A stretch of 64,000 nt of DNA from Corallococcus coralloides DSM 2259 (GTDB lineage: Bacteria > Myxococcota > Myxococcia > Myxococcales > Myxococcaceae), in the NCBI RefSeq assembly GCF_000255295.1, contig NC_017030.1, positions 4,278,001 through 4,342,000 of the forward strand, written 5' to 3'. How positions within the stretch are numbered: position 1 is the first letter of the stretch; the number at the start of each line of letters is the position of its first letter. The position numbers and the translations under genes are program-made. The notes below the pieces were generated by a model that saw only the letters and a program-made list of their open reading frames with translations, was not told the DNA's origin and did no database searches. This document shows positions 1 through 8,625 of this stretch, piece after piece.

Positions 1-2
1 GG

Positions 3-1454
3 GTGAAGGGGAGGGTGGCGATGCACTCGAAGCTGACGCCACGCTTCGCCTTTGGCCGCTCCATTCCCAGGGTGGAAAGCGTGGACGGCTCGCTCCGAGC
101 GTTCGCCGGCCCGGACGCGTTGTTCCTCCGGCGCACGGACAGGGATACCGCGTCCCCGCTGGTCTCGAACTTCGAGGTGACCGAGGGCCAGCGGTTCTCC
201 TGGGTGATGAGCTGGAACTACTCGTGGTTGGATCAGGTCCCGCCGCATCTGGATGCGGACAAGGCCGAACAGGAGACCGACCGCTACTGGACCCAGTGGG
301 TGTCGAAGATCGTCCCGCCGCCGAGGTACCGCGACGAGGTCGTCCGCTCCCTCATCACCATCAAGGCCTGCAGCTACGAGAGCACGGGCGGAATCGTGGC
401 CGCGCCCACCACGTCGCTCCCGGAGACGCCGGGAGGCGAACGCAACTGGGACTACCGCTTCACGTGGCTGCGCGACGCCGTGCTCGCGCACAACGCCCTG
501 AACCGCGCGGGCCTGAGCGATGAGGCGTCCTCGTTCTGGAAGTGGGTGATGCGTGCCATCGCGGGAGACCCCGCCCAGATGCAGATCATGTACGGAATCC
601 GAGGCGAGCGCCGCCTCACGGAGTCCAATCTGGACTGGCTCAACGGCTACGGTGGCGCGAAGCCCGTGCGCATCGGCAACGGGGCCTACAACCAGTTCCA
701 GCTCGACGTGCTCGGCGAGGTGGCCGCGGTGCTCTACGCGGGCGCGAAATACTTCGGCGAGGTCGGCCCCGTCGCGCAGCGCGCGCTGCTCAACGTCGCC
801 GAGCACGCGATGAAGGTCTGGCGGAATCCCGACAAGGGCATCTGGGAGATGCGCGGACCCAATCGCCACTTCACCGCCTCCAAGGTGGCCGCGTGGGCGG
901 CGCTCGACCGGGCCATCAAGGCCTCGGATGAGACGAAGATGGCGGCCCCGATGGAGCGGCTGCTGGAAGCCCGGGAGAGCATCTTCGAGGAGGTCTGCGC
1001 GCAGGGGTTCAATCCCGAGCTGAACAGCTTCACGCAGTACTACGGCGGCAAGCAGATGGACGCGAGCCTGCTCTACATCCCCCTGACCGGGTTCCTTCCG
1101 GCAACGGACCCGCGGGTGGTGGGCACGGTGGAGCGCATCGAGCGCGAACTGATCCAGGACGGTCTGGTGCTCCGCTTCAAGCCGGACGCCGCCGGCTCCG
1201 TGGACGGGCTCAGCGGAGAGGAGGGCACCTTCCTCGCGTGCTCGTTCTGGCTCGCCGACGTGTACCAGATGATGGGGCGCTTCGAGGATGCCCGGCGGCT
1301 GTTCGAACACCTGCTGTCCTTGAGCAACGACCTGGGCCTGCTCGCCGAGGAGTACATGCCGAAGCTGCGCGCGCAGCTGGGCAACTTCCCGCAGGCGTTC
1401 AGCCACTTCTCGCTCGTCAACGCGGCCTACATCCTCACCGAGCCCCGCGCCTGA
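3..1454 (+). CDS. Glycoside hydrolase family 15 (glucoamylase/trehalase-like), 5'-truncated
   Basis: The visible part (483 codons from a GTG at the edge) begins inside the N-terminal beta-sandwich of a GH15 enzyme, so the true start lies left of the window. The hallmark GGERNWDYRFTWLRDA lies near visible residue 144. The segment ESNLDWLNGYGG...PVRIGN and the later EEGTFLACSFWL carry the two conserved acidic residues expected for inverting alpha-glucoside hydrolysis. These proteins are usually about 600 residues, so roughly 100-120 residues are missing. No signal peptide can be judged. In bacteria such cytosolic GH15 proteins act on trehalose or maltodextrins; the substrate here is not decided. 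A GC-rich hairpin follows the stop. Confidence 0.9.
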   Translation: MKGRVAMHSKLTPRFAFGRSIPRVESVDGSLRAFAGPDALFLRRTDRDTASPLVSNFEVTEGQRFSWVMSWNYSWLDQVPPHLDADKAEQETDRYWTQWVSKIVPPPRYRDEVVRSLITIKACSYESTGGIVAAPTTSLPETPGGERNWDYRFTWLRDAVLAHNALNRAGLSDEASSFWKWVMRAIAGDPAQMQIMYGIRGERRLTESNLDWLNGYGGAKPVRIGNGAYNQFQLDVLGEVAAVLYAGAKYFGEVGPVAQRALLNVAEHAMKVWRNPDKGIWEMRGPNRHFTASKVAAWAALDRAIKASDETKMAAPMERLLEARESIFEEVCAQGFNPELNSFTQYYGGKQMDASLLYIPLTGFLPATDPRVVGTVERIERELIQDGLVLRFKPDAAGSVDGLSGEEGTFLACSFWLADVYQMMGRFEDARRLFEHLLSLSNDLGLLAEEYMPKLRAQLGNFPQAFSHFSLVNAAYILTEPRA

Positions 1455-1458
1455 CCCG

Positions 1459-1490
1459 GCTCCCGGGCCTTCTTCGGGAGGCCCGGGAGC
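1459..1490. terminator. GC-rich hairpin after the GH15 gene
   Basis: A perfect 11-bp inverted repeat (GCTCCCGGGCC, 10-nt loop, GGCCCGGGAGC) starts 5 nt after the GH15 stop codon. There is no T-run, so it may stop transcription weakly or only stabilise the mRNA end. Confidence 0.5.
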
Positions 1491-1563
1491 TCCAGGGCGC
1501 GAACCTCGTTCAAGCAGCGCGCGCTCGAACTGCCTTTGCGTGCCAGCTCTCCGTGTGCTAGAC

Positions 1564-1583
1564 ACTGAACCACATGGTTCAGT
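1564..1583. promoter_or_regulatory. Palindromic operator overlapping the ArsR-family start codon
   Basis: ACTGAACC-ACAT-GGTTCAGT is a perfect 8-bp dyad spanning the ATG at 1574. Homodimeric winged-helix ArsR regulators bind dyads of this size, and the placement over the start codon fits autorepression of the regulator/AHSA1 operon. Confidence 0.65.
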
Positions 1584-1939
1584 ATTCAAATGCCGGCCTC
1601 GATGCTTCGTTCGCCGCGCTCTCCGACGCCACCCGACGCGGTGTTCTGGAGCAGCTGGGGCGTGCGGAGGCCTCGATCACGGACCTCGCCGAGAAGTTCA
1701 ACATGACCCTCACGGGCATGAAGAAGCACGTCGGTGTCCTGGAGCGGGCCGGGCTCGTGAGCACGGAGAAGGTCGGGCGCGTGCGGACCTGCAAGATCGG
1801 CCCGCGCCGGCTGGAGGAAGAGATGGCGTGGCTCGAGCGGTACCGCCAGCTCTGGGACGCACGCTTCGACGAGTTGGACAGGGTTGTCGAGGAATTGAAA
1901 CGGAAGGAACAGGTCGATGGACGCAAGAAGAGAGAGTGA
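1574..1939 (+). CDS. ArsR-family winged-helix transcriptional regulator
   Basis: The 121-residue protein is almost all winged helix: FAALSDATRRGVLEQLG (helix 1), a recognition-helix region MTLTGMKKHVGVLERAGLV, and a wing TEKVGRVRTCKI. It lacks the CxC metal site of classical ArsR sensors, so it probably belongs to the metal-independent subgroup that sits next to SRPBCC proteins. The start ATG lies inside a perfect palindrome, which suggests autoregulation. The next gene begins 11 bases after this stop, forming a two-gene operon typical of this subgroup. Confidence 0.88.
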   Translation: MVQYSNAGLDASFAALSDATRRGVLEQLGRAEASITDLAEKFNMTLTGMKKHVGVLERAGLVSTEKVGRVRTCKIGPRRLEEEMAWLERYRQLWDARFDELDRVVEELKRKEQVDGRKKRE

Positions 1940-1949
1940 GCCCACACCC

Positions 1950-2423
1950 ATGAAGAACCGCACGACCGTGGAGCGGAAGTCCGAGCGTGAGACCGTCGTC
2001 ACGCGGACTTTCAATGCTCCGGCACGCATCGTGTTCGAGGCGTGGACAAAGCCCGAGCTGTTCAAGAAGTGGTGGGTGCCGAAGTCGATGGGAATGACCC
2101 TGGTTTCCTGCGAGATGGATGTTCGTACCGGGGGCACGTACCGTCTGGTGTTCGGCCAGGGGATGGCGTTCTTCGGTAGGTACACCGAAGTGACACCGCA
2201 CTCGCGCCTCGTCTGGACCAATGAGGAAGGGGGTGACGATGCGTCCGTCACCACGGTGACCTTCGAGGAAAAAGAGGGCAAGACGCTGCTGGTCGTGAGC
2301 GAGCTCTACCCCTCGAAGGAAGCTCTCGACGCTGCTGGCGGGGCGGCGGAGGCGCTGGTCGAGACGTTCCAGCAACTGGACGAGCTTCTCGTCACCCTGG
2401 GCGCGAGCGCAGGACGGGCCTGA
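1950..2423 (+). CDS. SRPBCC (AHSA1/START-like) domain protein
   Basis: A 157-residue protein of the activator-of-Hsp90-ATPase-1 homology family. It has the family patterns VTRTFNAPARIVFEAWTKPE, WWVPKS, CEMDVRTGGTYR and SRLVWTNEE, followed by a C-terminal amphipathic helix (ETFQQLDELLVTL). The START-like fold holds a hydrophobic ligand cavity; the ligand is unknown. I chose the ATG at 1950 because homologues begin MKNRT...; an in-frame ATG at 1917 would overlap the ArsR gene by 23 bp. It is co-transcribed with that regulator and presumably under its control. Confidence 0.88.
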   Translation: MKNRTTVERKSERETVVTRTFNAPARIVFEAWTKPELFKKWWVPKSMGMTLVSCEMDVRTGGTYRLVFGQGMAFFGRYTEVTPHSRLVWTNEEGGDDASVTTVTFEEKEGKTLLVVSELYPSKEALDAAGGAAEALVETFQQLDELLVTLGASAGRA

Positions 2424-2446
2424 AGTCCTCGTTCCCGCAGTCGGCC

Positions 2447-2489
2447 GCCTGGCTCTTCACTCCTCGACGACGAGAGCGTGAAGCCAGGC
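2447..2489. terminator. Bidirectional hairpin between convergent genes
   Basis: GCCTGGCTCTTCAC pairs with GTGAAGCCAGGC (two-base bulge), and the inner CTCG/CGAG extends the stem. It lies between the stop codons of the + strand AHSA1 gene and the - strand DUF1552 gene, as expected for a shared terminator. Confidence 0.55.
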
Positions 2490-2529
2490 GAGCCAGGGAT
2501 TGACAGGTTCCGCGGCCCGCTCTCGCGGC

Positions 2530-3936
2530 TCAGCCGTACAGCTCGCTCAGCGGTCCCGGCGCGATGCGCGTGCTGCCCTCCTGCCCGAAGGTGTTGAAGT
2601 CCGCGTCTCCGAACGCGTGGCCGAGCGTGTTGAAGAGGTTGGAGACCTGCCGGTTCCGGGGCGCGTCGTACTTCGGGTACACGACCGTGCGCCCGTCGGT
2701 CTTCAGGCCCAGCGCGTTGCCGCCCACCACGAGCTTCGGCCACTCACGCGAGGTGGAGTGGTGCTGCTCGCCGTTGTCGGACATGAAGACGATCGCCGTG
2801 TGATCCAGCATCGAGCCGCTCGCGCCGACCTCGGGCGTGGCGGCCAGCGTCCTCGCCAGGTTCGCCACCAACTGCACGTGGCGGCGGGTGACCTCGGCGA
2901 CGCGCTCCCAGTTCTGCCCCGCATCCAGGCCGTGCTGCAAGCTGTGTCGCGGGACGTCGCTCACGTCCGGGCCGTAGGCCACGTCGAAGCCCGAGGTGCC
3001 CGTCGCCAGCACGACCGTGTTCGTCAGCCCGCCCAGGAGGGCCGCCGTGGCGATCTGGAACTGCGCCTCGAACCACTTCAGCGAGTCGGGCGGTGAGCCC
3101 GCGCCGGTGAGGAGCGGGTTGTCCTTCGGCGCCAGCGGCAGGTAGGGCCGCACGCGGTCCGCCATGCCCGCGAGCTGATCCTCCCGCGTGCGCAGCGACT
3201 CGAGCGAGGAGAGGTAGCGCTCCAGTTTCAGCCGCTCGTTGGAGTTGCCCCTGAACTCCGCCAGCGCCTTGCGCGAGTCGGCCAGCGCGAAGTCGAAGAG
3301 CATCTGGCGATCGCGCCCATTCGTCGAGCCGCCGAGCAGCGAGCCGAAGGTGCTGTCGAACGCGAGCGACGGATTGACGATGATGCCCGCGGGCTTGCGG
3401 GGTCCGAGCGCACAGGTTTCGTACACGATCGACACGCGCGCGGAGCTGGTGCCCAGGCGCAGCACGTCGAACGGCGCACCCCGGCGCAGCCGAGGTGCGA
3501 TCACCGCGTCGAAGGTCGCGCCCGCGCCGTTCACCGCGCAGCTCAGCCCGCCCGTCCCGCTGGAGTGCCCGCCGCCCGCGATGAGGTTCGAGAGCCCCAG
3601 CAGCACGGCGGAGCGGTTCACCAGGTCGAGGTTGCCGGAAGACCCCGCCAGCGGCCCGAGGCTGATCGCGCTGGCGAGATTGTCGCCCTCACGCACCAGC
3701 GGCGTGTCCTTGTACGCGTCCCAGAAGAGGCGGTCGGAGGTGTTGGCGCGTCCCCCCAGCGCCGCGCGCGTGCCCGTGCTCAGGAGCGCGCGGGGGTAGA
3801 CGCCATTGCACTCGAGGACCAGCACCAGGCGCGCCGGCAACGCTGACGACTGGGCGTAGACGTCGTGGAAGTAGGGCGCGAAGAGGCCGGCGGCCATGCC
3901 CTTCAGGACGGTTCGTCGCGAGAACATGGCAGTCAC
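2530..3936 (-). CDS. DUF1552 domain protein with twin-arginine signal
   Basis: A 468-residue exported protein. The N-terminus has a twin-arginine motif (SRRTVLKG) followed by a hydrophobic stretch ending near VYAQSS, so Tat export is likely. The remainder matches the DUF1552 family: LVLECNGVYPRALL near the start, GGGHSSGTGGLSCAVNG, and DHTAIVFMSDNGEQHHS near the C-terminus, an arrangement reminiscent of the alkaline phosphatase/sulfatase fold. In planctomycetes and myxobacteria this family is encoded beside DUF1592 cytochrome-like proteins, as here. Its start overlaps the upstream stop by 4 bp, showing translational coupling. The biochemical role is not known to me. Confidence 0.85.
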   Translation of the reverse strand: MTAMFSRRTVLKGMAAGLFAPYFHDVYAQSSALPARLVLVLECNGVYPRALLSTGTRAALGGRANTSDRLFWDAYKDTPLVREGDNLASAISLGPLAGSSGNLDLVNRSAVLLGLSNLIAGGGHSSGTGGLSCAVNGAGATFDAVIAPRLRRGAPFDVLRLGTSSARVSIVYETCALGPRKPAGIIVNPSLAFDSTFGSLLGGSTNGRDRQMLFDFALADSRKALAEFRGNSNERLKLERYLSSLESLRTREDQLAGMADRVRPYLPLAPKDNPLLTGAGSPPDSLKWFEAQFQIATAALLGGLTNTVVLATGTSGFDVAYGPDVSDVPRHSLQHGLDAGQNWERVAEVTRRHVQLVANLARTLAATPEVGASGSMLDHTAIVFMSDNGEQHHSTSREWPKLVVGGNALGLKTDGRTVVYPKYDAPRNRQVSNLFNTLGHAFGDADFNTFGQEGSTRIAPGPLSELYG

Positions 3937-6269
3937 TCTCCAGCCTGCGGCACACGCCGCGTCTTCCAGGTGTCGCTGGTCATCAGCGTGGTCAGCATCT
4001 TGGAGAACGAGCCGTTGTTCTGATCATAGGCCTGCTCCATCTGCGTCAGCGTGCAGGCGTCGCTCAGGTTCTCCGGGCGTCCCATGAAGTAGCGGAAGGC
4101 CTGTCGCACGAAGCAGCGTTTCACGTGCCGCGAGTTCGCCAGGCGCTCGCTCAGCTCCACCGCGTCGCGCACCGGACCGTCCAGCGCGGGGTCCGGCATC
4201 GACGTGAGCGTCGAGCTTCCGTCCGGCGTGGTCCAGCCTCCGCTGGGCGAGTGATCCCGCGCGCGCAGGAAGCCCGCGTGGTTGTAGATCTCGAAGGGCA
4301 GGCCGAGCGGTTCCATCAGACGGTGACAGCCCTGACACTGCGAACCGGCGGTCGCCTCCTGCAGGCGGCGGCGCGCGTTCTTGTCGGCGGCGTGAGCGCC
4401 GACCTGGGCTGCCACCTGCACGCTGCTGAGCGGCGGGACGAAGCCGCACAGGAGGTTCTCGCGCACCCACTTGCCGCGGTGGACGATGGACGGATCGTCC
4501 TCGAAGTTGCCGCCGTGCGCGGCCAGCCACACCGGGTGGGTCAGCACCCCCGCGCGCTCCGTGGCAGGCAGCGTCTTCCAGCGGCCCGCGACGGTCGCCG
4601 GGAGGATCTCGCTGACGTTGTAGGGGTGCGAGAGGCCCTTGTGCGAGTCGTAGGCCGCGTTCTGCATGGAGGGCACGTAGAACGTGCGCGTGGTGAGCAG
4701 GTTCGCCAGCACGTCCTGATCCTCGACCACCACCCGCGCGATCAGATCGTCGAACTGCTGGATGAAGGTCGGCTCCAGCGGATGGAAGTTGGTGAGCAGG
4801 TTGTCGTACGAGACCGCGCTGATGTAGCCGAGCCCCTCGAGTTCGAAGCGCGAGGTCGCCGCCGGGGACTCCTTGAACACCGCGGACACGTGCTCGTAGC
4901 CGAGCCACTCGCGGAAGAAGCCCGCGACGCCGTCACCCAGCCAGTACTGCCCGCGCTTGGAGCGCTGCTCCTCGTTGTAGTCCTGCACCAAGTCGAAGCG
5001 CGGGGTCCCGTTCTGGTTGGCGTCGACGCCGCCCAGGTGCTTCTGGATCAGGGCGGTGGTCGTCGCATCCTGGGTGAGCGAGCCATCCTTCGCGGCAAGG
5101 GCCACGTCCGCCAGATGCCCCTCGAGGGGCGCGGAGTAGTACGGCCACACGAAGCTCGGCGTGGCCGAGGGCGCGCGCCCTGCCAGCGCGTAGGCCAGCT
5201 GCGAGCCCAGCTCGAGGCTGGTCAGTTCCACGCGACCGTCGGCCGGTTCGCCGCCCAGCTCGCGGCGGAACATGGCGCCAGTCATCATCCACGCGGCGTT
5301 GGAGATCCGCGTGATGGAGTCCGCGCGGTTTCCCGGGGAGTGGCTCGGTTCCTGCGCGATGACCGCGGTCGCGAAGGCGGTGAGGCGGGTGAGCTCATCC
5401 TCGGTGGGCGGGCGGAAGAAGACGCCGAACTCGAGCATCTGGCCGAGGTGGAAGCGCTTGCAGGTGTCGCTCGGGTTCGCGTCGTTGAACATGCAGCTGA
5501 AGCGATTGTTGGTGAAGACCCGCTCCATCCGGTTGCCGTCCGGGTAGTTCATCGTCCACGGCGAGGCGGCCGCGCCGACCACCGGCAGGAAGAGCTCCAC
5601 CGTGGCCTCGTCCAGCGTCTCGTCCGTGGCCCAGGAGCTGTACTGCTCGATGGCGCTGGGATCGAGCGGGTTGTCGTAGAAGCTGAACCCGGTCCAGCTG
5701 CGCTCGACCGAGCCACCGACGTTGCGGGTGAACTCGCGCCGGTTCATGCGGCGGATGCGCGTCGGCGCATCCGAGCGCACGCCTTCGGTGCAGGCGAAGA
5801 GCGCGGACTGATCGAGCAGGTTGGGCTCGGGCACGACGGTCACGGGCGGCCCGTCCGTGCCACTGCAGAGGGGCATCCCCTCCTTGATCCAGGTCTCGAG
5901 CGCGGTGCGCTCGGCCGCGCTCGCGCGCTCATGCGGGGCTGGCGGCATCGGAGACGCGTCGTCGCGCATGCGGGTGAGCGCGCGCTGGGCGTTGCTGAGC
6001 TTCCCATCCATCGCCGAGCTCACCCGCATGTCGTGCAGGGTGCGCAGCGGCATCGTCGCCCCCTGGGTCGGCAGCGCGCCGTGACAGCTGGCGCAGCGAT
6101 GGGTGAGCACCGACTGCACCACGCACGCGGCGCCCACGGGCCCACCGGGATCCACTGGATCGACTGGATCCACTGGCTTGTTGGGGCCGCCGTCGTTGGT
6201 GCTTGGCCCGATGTTGCCCTTGCACGCAACGAGGCTCAACAGTCCGGCCAGCAGGAGCACGCGGTTCAT
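3933..6269 (-). CDS. DUF1592/DUF1588/DUF1585 lipoprotein with two c-type heme motifs
   Basis: A 778-residue secreted lipoprotein (lipobox LLSLVAC after an MNRVLL start). A CxxCH heme site (CASCHG) is near residue 65 and a second (CQGCHRLMEPLGLPFEIYNHAG), typical of DUF1588, lies in the C-terminal third. FVRQAFRYFMGR marks the DUF1585 end. These multidomain proteins occur in myxobacteria and planctomycetes paired with DUF1552 proteins and are thought to act in periplasmic or outer-membrane redox chemistry, perhaps on polymers; that is inference. I chose the ATG at 6269 because it yields a clean lipoprotein signal. The neighbouring DUF1552 gene overlaps by 4 bp. Confidence 0.85.
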   Translation of the reverse strand: MNRVLLLAGLLSLVACKGNIGPSTNDGGPNKPVDPVDPVDPGGPVGAACVVQSVLTHRCASCHGALPTQGATMPLRTLHDMRVSSAMDGKLSNAQRALTRMRDDASPMPPAPHERASAAERTALETWIKEGMPLCSGTDGPPVTVVPEPNLLDQSALFACTEGVRSDAPTRIRRMNRREFTRNVGGSVERSWTGFSFYDNPLDPSAIEQYSSWATDETLDEATVELFLPVVGAAASPWTMNYPDGNRMERVFTNNRFSCMFNDANPSDTCKRFHLGQMLEFGVFFRPPTEDELTRLTAFATAVIAQEPSHSPGNRADSITRISNAAWMMTGAMFRRELGGEPADGRVELTSLELGSQLAYALAGRAPSATPSFVWPYYSAPLEGHLADVALAAKDGSLTQDATTTALIQKHLGGVDANQNGTPRFDLVQDYNEEQRSKRGQYWLGDGVAGFFREWLGYEHVSAVFKESPAATSRFELEGLGYISAVSYDNLLTNFHPLEPTFIQQFDDLIARVVVEDQDVLANLLTTRTFYVPSMQNAAYDSHKGLSHPYNVSEILPATVAGRWKTLPATERAGVLTHPVWLAAHGGNFEDDPSIVHRGKWVRENLLCGFVPPLSSVQVAAQVGAHAADKNARRRLQEATAGSQCQGCHRLMEPLGLPFEIYNHAGFLRARDHSPSGGWTTPDGSSTLTSMPDPALDGPVRDAVELSERLANSRHVKRCFVRQAFRYFMGRPENLSDACTLTQMEQAYDQNNGSFSKMLTTLMTSDTWKTRRVPQAGE

Positions 6270-6444
6270 CCGGCCAGTCTGGCACGGACGGCAGGTGAAA
6301 TAGCAAGCGGGTCCTGTCAAACGGGCTTAGCCGGAACTGGCTCCCCTCCTGATCAGGCGGCTGCCGTCCGCCACTCGCACGCTTCGCCTGCCGGAGACGC
6401 GGGACTCGCGGCTCAGCATGGAGCCTGCTTCACCGGGTGTGTCG

Positions 6445-7629
6445 TCAGAAGGGGGCGCAGATGATGCCCACGCAGTCGCCCGCGTCATTGTCTCGCGCGA
6501 CGTTCCCTCCCCCGTCGAAGGCGGTGGGTGCGTAGATGCCGAAGCCCGTGTTGCCCAGGGCGACGTTGTTGAGCACCGTGGGAGTGCTGGGCGGCAGGAC
6601 CCGGAGGCCATCACCGTCATTGCTCAGGAATTGGTTGCCGCGGACGATGCCCACGAGCGGGACGGGAGTGGATGCCGGGAGGTCGGACAGGATCAGGCCG
6701 CCGCCCGTGTTGTCAAAGAAGGTATTGCCGTCGACGTAGACCCTCAGGGCCGCGACCGGGAGAGCCGTGGCATTGTTGACGGCCAGCGTGTCGATCATCG
6801 CGAAACTGTTCGTCTCCCAGACCGGGTCGGTCGGGGTCGCGAACGCGGTGTTGTTCGCGATGAGCGAGTTCTCGAACCGCATCTCGCCGCAGGTGAACGG
6901 GCCACCCAGGTCGACCCGCATCGCGGCCACGGAGGTGTTCCCCGCGAGCGTGCTCGTCCTGAAGCGGAAGGCGCCACCGAAGCAGAAGCCGACAAGCTCG
7001 TTCGACGTGAAGGTGGAGTCGCGCACGTCGATGAAATGGAAACCCGCGAACATCGCGGTCCCATTGTGGGTGAACACCGAGGATCGCACGTCGAAGACAC
7101 CGGTGGATGCATCGAACTCACTGTTCAGCCCGGCGCCGTTCCCGCTCAGGCGGCACTCCGTGATGAGGAAGTTCGTCGAGGATTGGCTGAAGACAGCGAC
7201 GCCGTTGTCGAGGAGCGCGAGCTTGTGCAGGCGGAGGTTCGCCACGGTCACGGGAACGGCGGTGATGATTCCCCTGCCGAAGCCTTGAACCGTGCCGTTG
7301 CGGATCATCCTGCCGTTGACGACCACGATGCCCTGCGAGTCCTCATTCACCGGACCGGTGCGGCGCACGGTGAAGCCGCCGAGGTCCAGGACGATGTCTT
7401 CGCCATCGAGCCGGAGCGCGAAGGGGTCCGAGCCCGGACAGTTGAGATCGCGGGTGAGTTTCGTGTGCTGGGTGAGGGTGTCACCGCAATGGACGGTGGC
7501 CCCACCGAGGTTGAATGCAACCTGGGTATCCGCATCGAACTGCACCGACCCACCGGCCTTGGCGGCGGACGCCCCCGTGAGCAAGGTGGTCATGGCCAAG
7601 GCGACGACGAATCCGCGTGTCTGTTGCAT
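6445..7629 (-). CDS. Secreted right-handed beta-helix protein
   Basis: A 394-residue protein with a Sec-type signal (hydrophobic core GFVVALAMTTLLTGASA). About 12-15 irregular repeats follow, rich in N-x-F/L-x-x-N (for example RNGTVQGFGRGI, RGNQFLSNDGDGL, NNVALGNTGFGI), the parallel beta-helix (PbH1) pattern also found in pectate-lyase-like and adhesin proteins. Early cysteines (CGDTLTQHTKLTRDLNC) match a motif common to myxobacterial secreted beta-helix proteins. No catalytic residues can be assigned. It is monocistronic, with its own 5' region upstream of 7630. Confidence 0.8.
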   Translation of the reverse strand: MQQTRGFVVALAMTTLLTGASAAKAGGSVQFDADTQVAFNLGGATVHCGDTLTQHTKLTRDLNCPGSDPFALRLDGEDIVLDLGGFTVRRTGPVNEDSQGIVVVNGRMIRNGTVQGFGRGIITAVPVTVANLRLHKLALLDNGVAVFSQSSTNFLITECRLSGNGAGLNSEFDASTGVFDVRSSVFTHNGTAMFAGFHFIDVRDSTFTSNELVGFCFGGAFRFRTSTLAGNTSVAAMRVDLGGPFTCGEMRFENSLIANNTAFATPTDPVWETNSFAMIDTLAVNNATALPVAALRVYVDGNTFFDNTGGGLILSDLPASTPVPLVGIVRGNQFLSNDGDGLRVLPPSTPTVLNNVALGNTGFGIYAPTAFDGGGNVARDNDAGDCVGIICAPF

Positions 7630-7758
7630 GCTGCCTCCCAGGCCGGAGAAGTCCGGCCACGAGCAGACAGGCTGGACACGGCGCCCCAGTCGGCATCCCC
7701 CCCAGGGGTGGCAGCGCGCTGCCCGAAGGGAGACACCACCCTTTGACCCCGGTCCTCA

Positions 7759-7780
7759 ATGCGGGGCAACCGCCCCGCAT
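7759..7780. terminator. Isolated 9-bp hairpin
   Basis: ATGCGGGGC-AACC-GCCCCGCAT is a perfect stem with a 4-nt loop in the 367-bp gap 7630-7996. It has no T-run. It may end transcripts arriving on the - strand from the fragment and gene to its right. Confidence 0.4.
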
Positions 7781-7820
7781 CCTGGCGCCACGATGCCCCT
7801 GAAGACTTCCGGGTCCCTTC

Positions 7821-7894
7821 GCGGAGGCGTCCCGCAGACCGGCGCTACTCCTCCGCGGCCTCCTGGGGCTTCTGGAAGTCCACGTCGAAGTTGA
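7821..7894 (-). repeat. Copy 1 of a 74-bp duplication of a kinase gene's 3' end
   Basis: This segment matches 9135-9209 except for a few substitutions and one indel. Copy 2 is the end of the PEGA pseudokinase gene plus about 25 bp of downstream sequence. Copy 1 stands alone and therefore looks like a remnant of recombination. Confidence 0.85.
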
Positions 7895-7907
7895 GGACTT
7901 GAAGGTG
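7845..7907 (-). pseudogene. Orphan C-terminal fragment of the PEGA-kinase gene
   Basis: The - strand reads VLNFDVDFQKPQEAAEE followed by TAG, nearly identical to the last residues of the protein kinase gene at 9160 (VNFDVDFQEPQEAAEE). Nothing upstream of the fragment resembles the rest of that kinase, and no start codon with a ribosome site belongs to it. I read it as a duplicated gene tail, not a gene. Confidence 0.75.
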
Positions 7908-7996
7908 ACGTGCCGCGCGCCCCCGCGTCGCTGCCGGCGTGCGAGCTGCGCCTGTTGCCGGCGTCCTCCGGACCGGCGGACGCCGGACACCAGGTG

Positions 7997-8488
7997 TCAC
8001 GCCTCCTGAGGCCTCAGCGCATGGGCGATGTCCACGAGGCGCTGGAGTTCGGCGTTGCTCATCTTCAGGTGCCGGGCCGCGGCCTCCAGGTCCTCCGGAG
8101 GGAAGGCGCGCATGGCCTTGGGGGTGAACCAGTTGAAGAGGGTGACGATGCCGCGCACCAGCGGCGAGCGGGTGAGCACGGCCGTGGGCGGAATGACGGC
8201 GCCCTTCACCTTTGCGCCCTGGTCGAGCGCCTGCTGGCGCTGGGCGGCGTTCGGGCCATGCCCCTCCGCCACCACGAGCTGTGCGCTCATGGTGGTGATG
8301 TTCTGGCCGACGAGATCGCAGTAGTGGACCCACTCGTCCTGCGCGGGCGGCAGTGCGTTGTGCGCAATGACCAGCACACTGCCCACCATGGCCACGCCCA
8401 GCGTGCGGCCCTTGAAGGCGCCCACGACATCCGGTGCGTCGAGCGCCGCCGGGCCTCCGTGCTCGGAAGAAGCAGTCATTGGGGCCAT
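7997..8488 (-). CDS. Hypothetical protein (163 residues)
   Basis: I do not recognise this protein. From the ATG at 8488 (preceded by GGGAG) it reads MAPMTASSEHGG..., then a short hydrophobic segment (TLGVAMVGSVLVIAHNAL, about residues 32-49) that may be one membrane span. A polar region with DLVGQNITTMSAQLVV follows, then an amphipathic C-terminus ending HLKMSNAELQRLVDIAHAL. In-frame start codons up to 8599 (TTG) are possible. Codon use looks normal for the region. It lies between the two copies of the kinase-tail repeat, together with the YccF gene. Confidence 0.55.
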   Translation of the reverse strand: MAPMTASSEHGGPAALDAPDVVGAFKGRTLGVAMVGSVLVIAHNALPPAQDEWVHYCDLVGQNITTMSAQLVVAEGHGPNAAQRQQALDQGAKVKGAVIPPTAVLTRSPLVRGIVTLFNWFTPKAMRAFPPEDLEAAARHLKMSNAELQRLVDIAHALRPQEA

Positions 8489-8625
8489 GCTCTCCCGGGG
8501 GGAGGGACTGTCGCAACCCACTGCACTCCCGGTATTGGGCGTCTGGCCTGAAGCGGGCTTCACCACCGAAAGCCCCTGTCGGCGGAGCAACTCGTCCAAT
8601 TCCGGGAGCCGGGTGGAGGGGGCGT

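Noticed and set aside
4125-6464. A 779-codon + strand frame
   Set aside because: It is the antisense shadow of the DUF1592 gene: Arg/His/Val-rich, with no domain.
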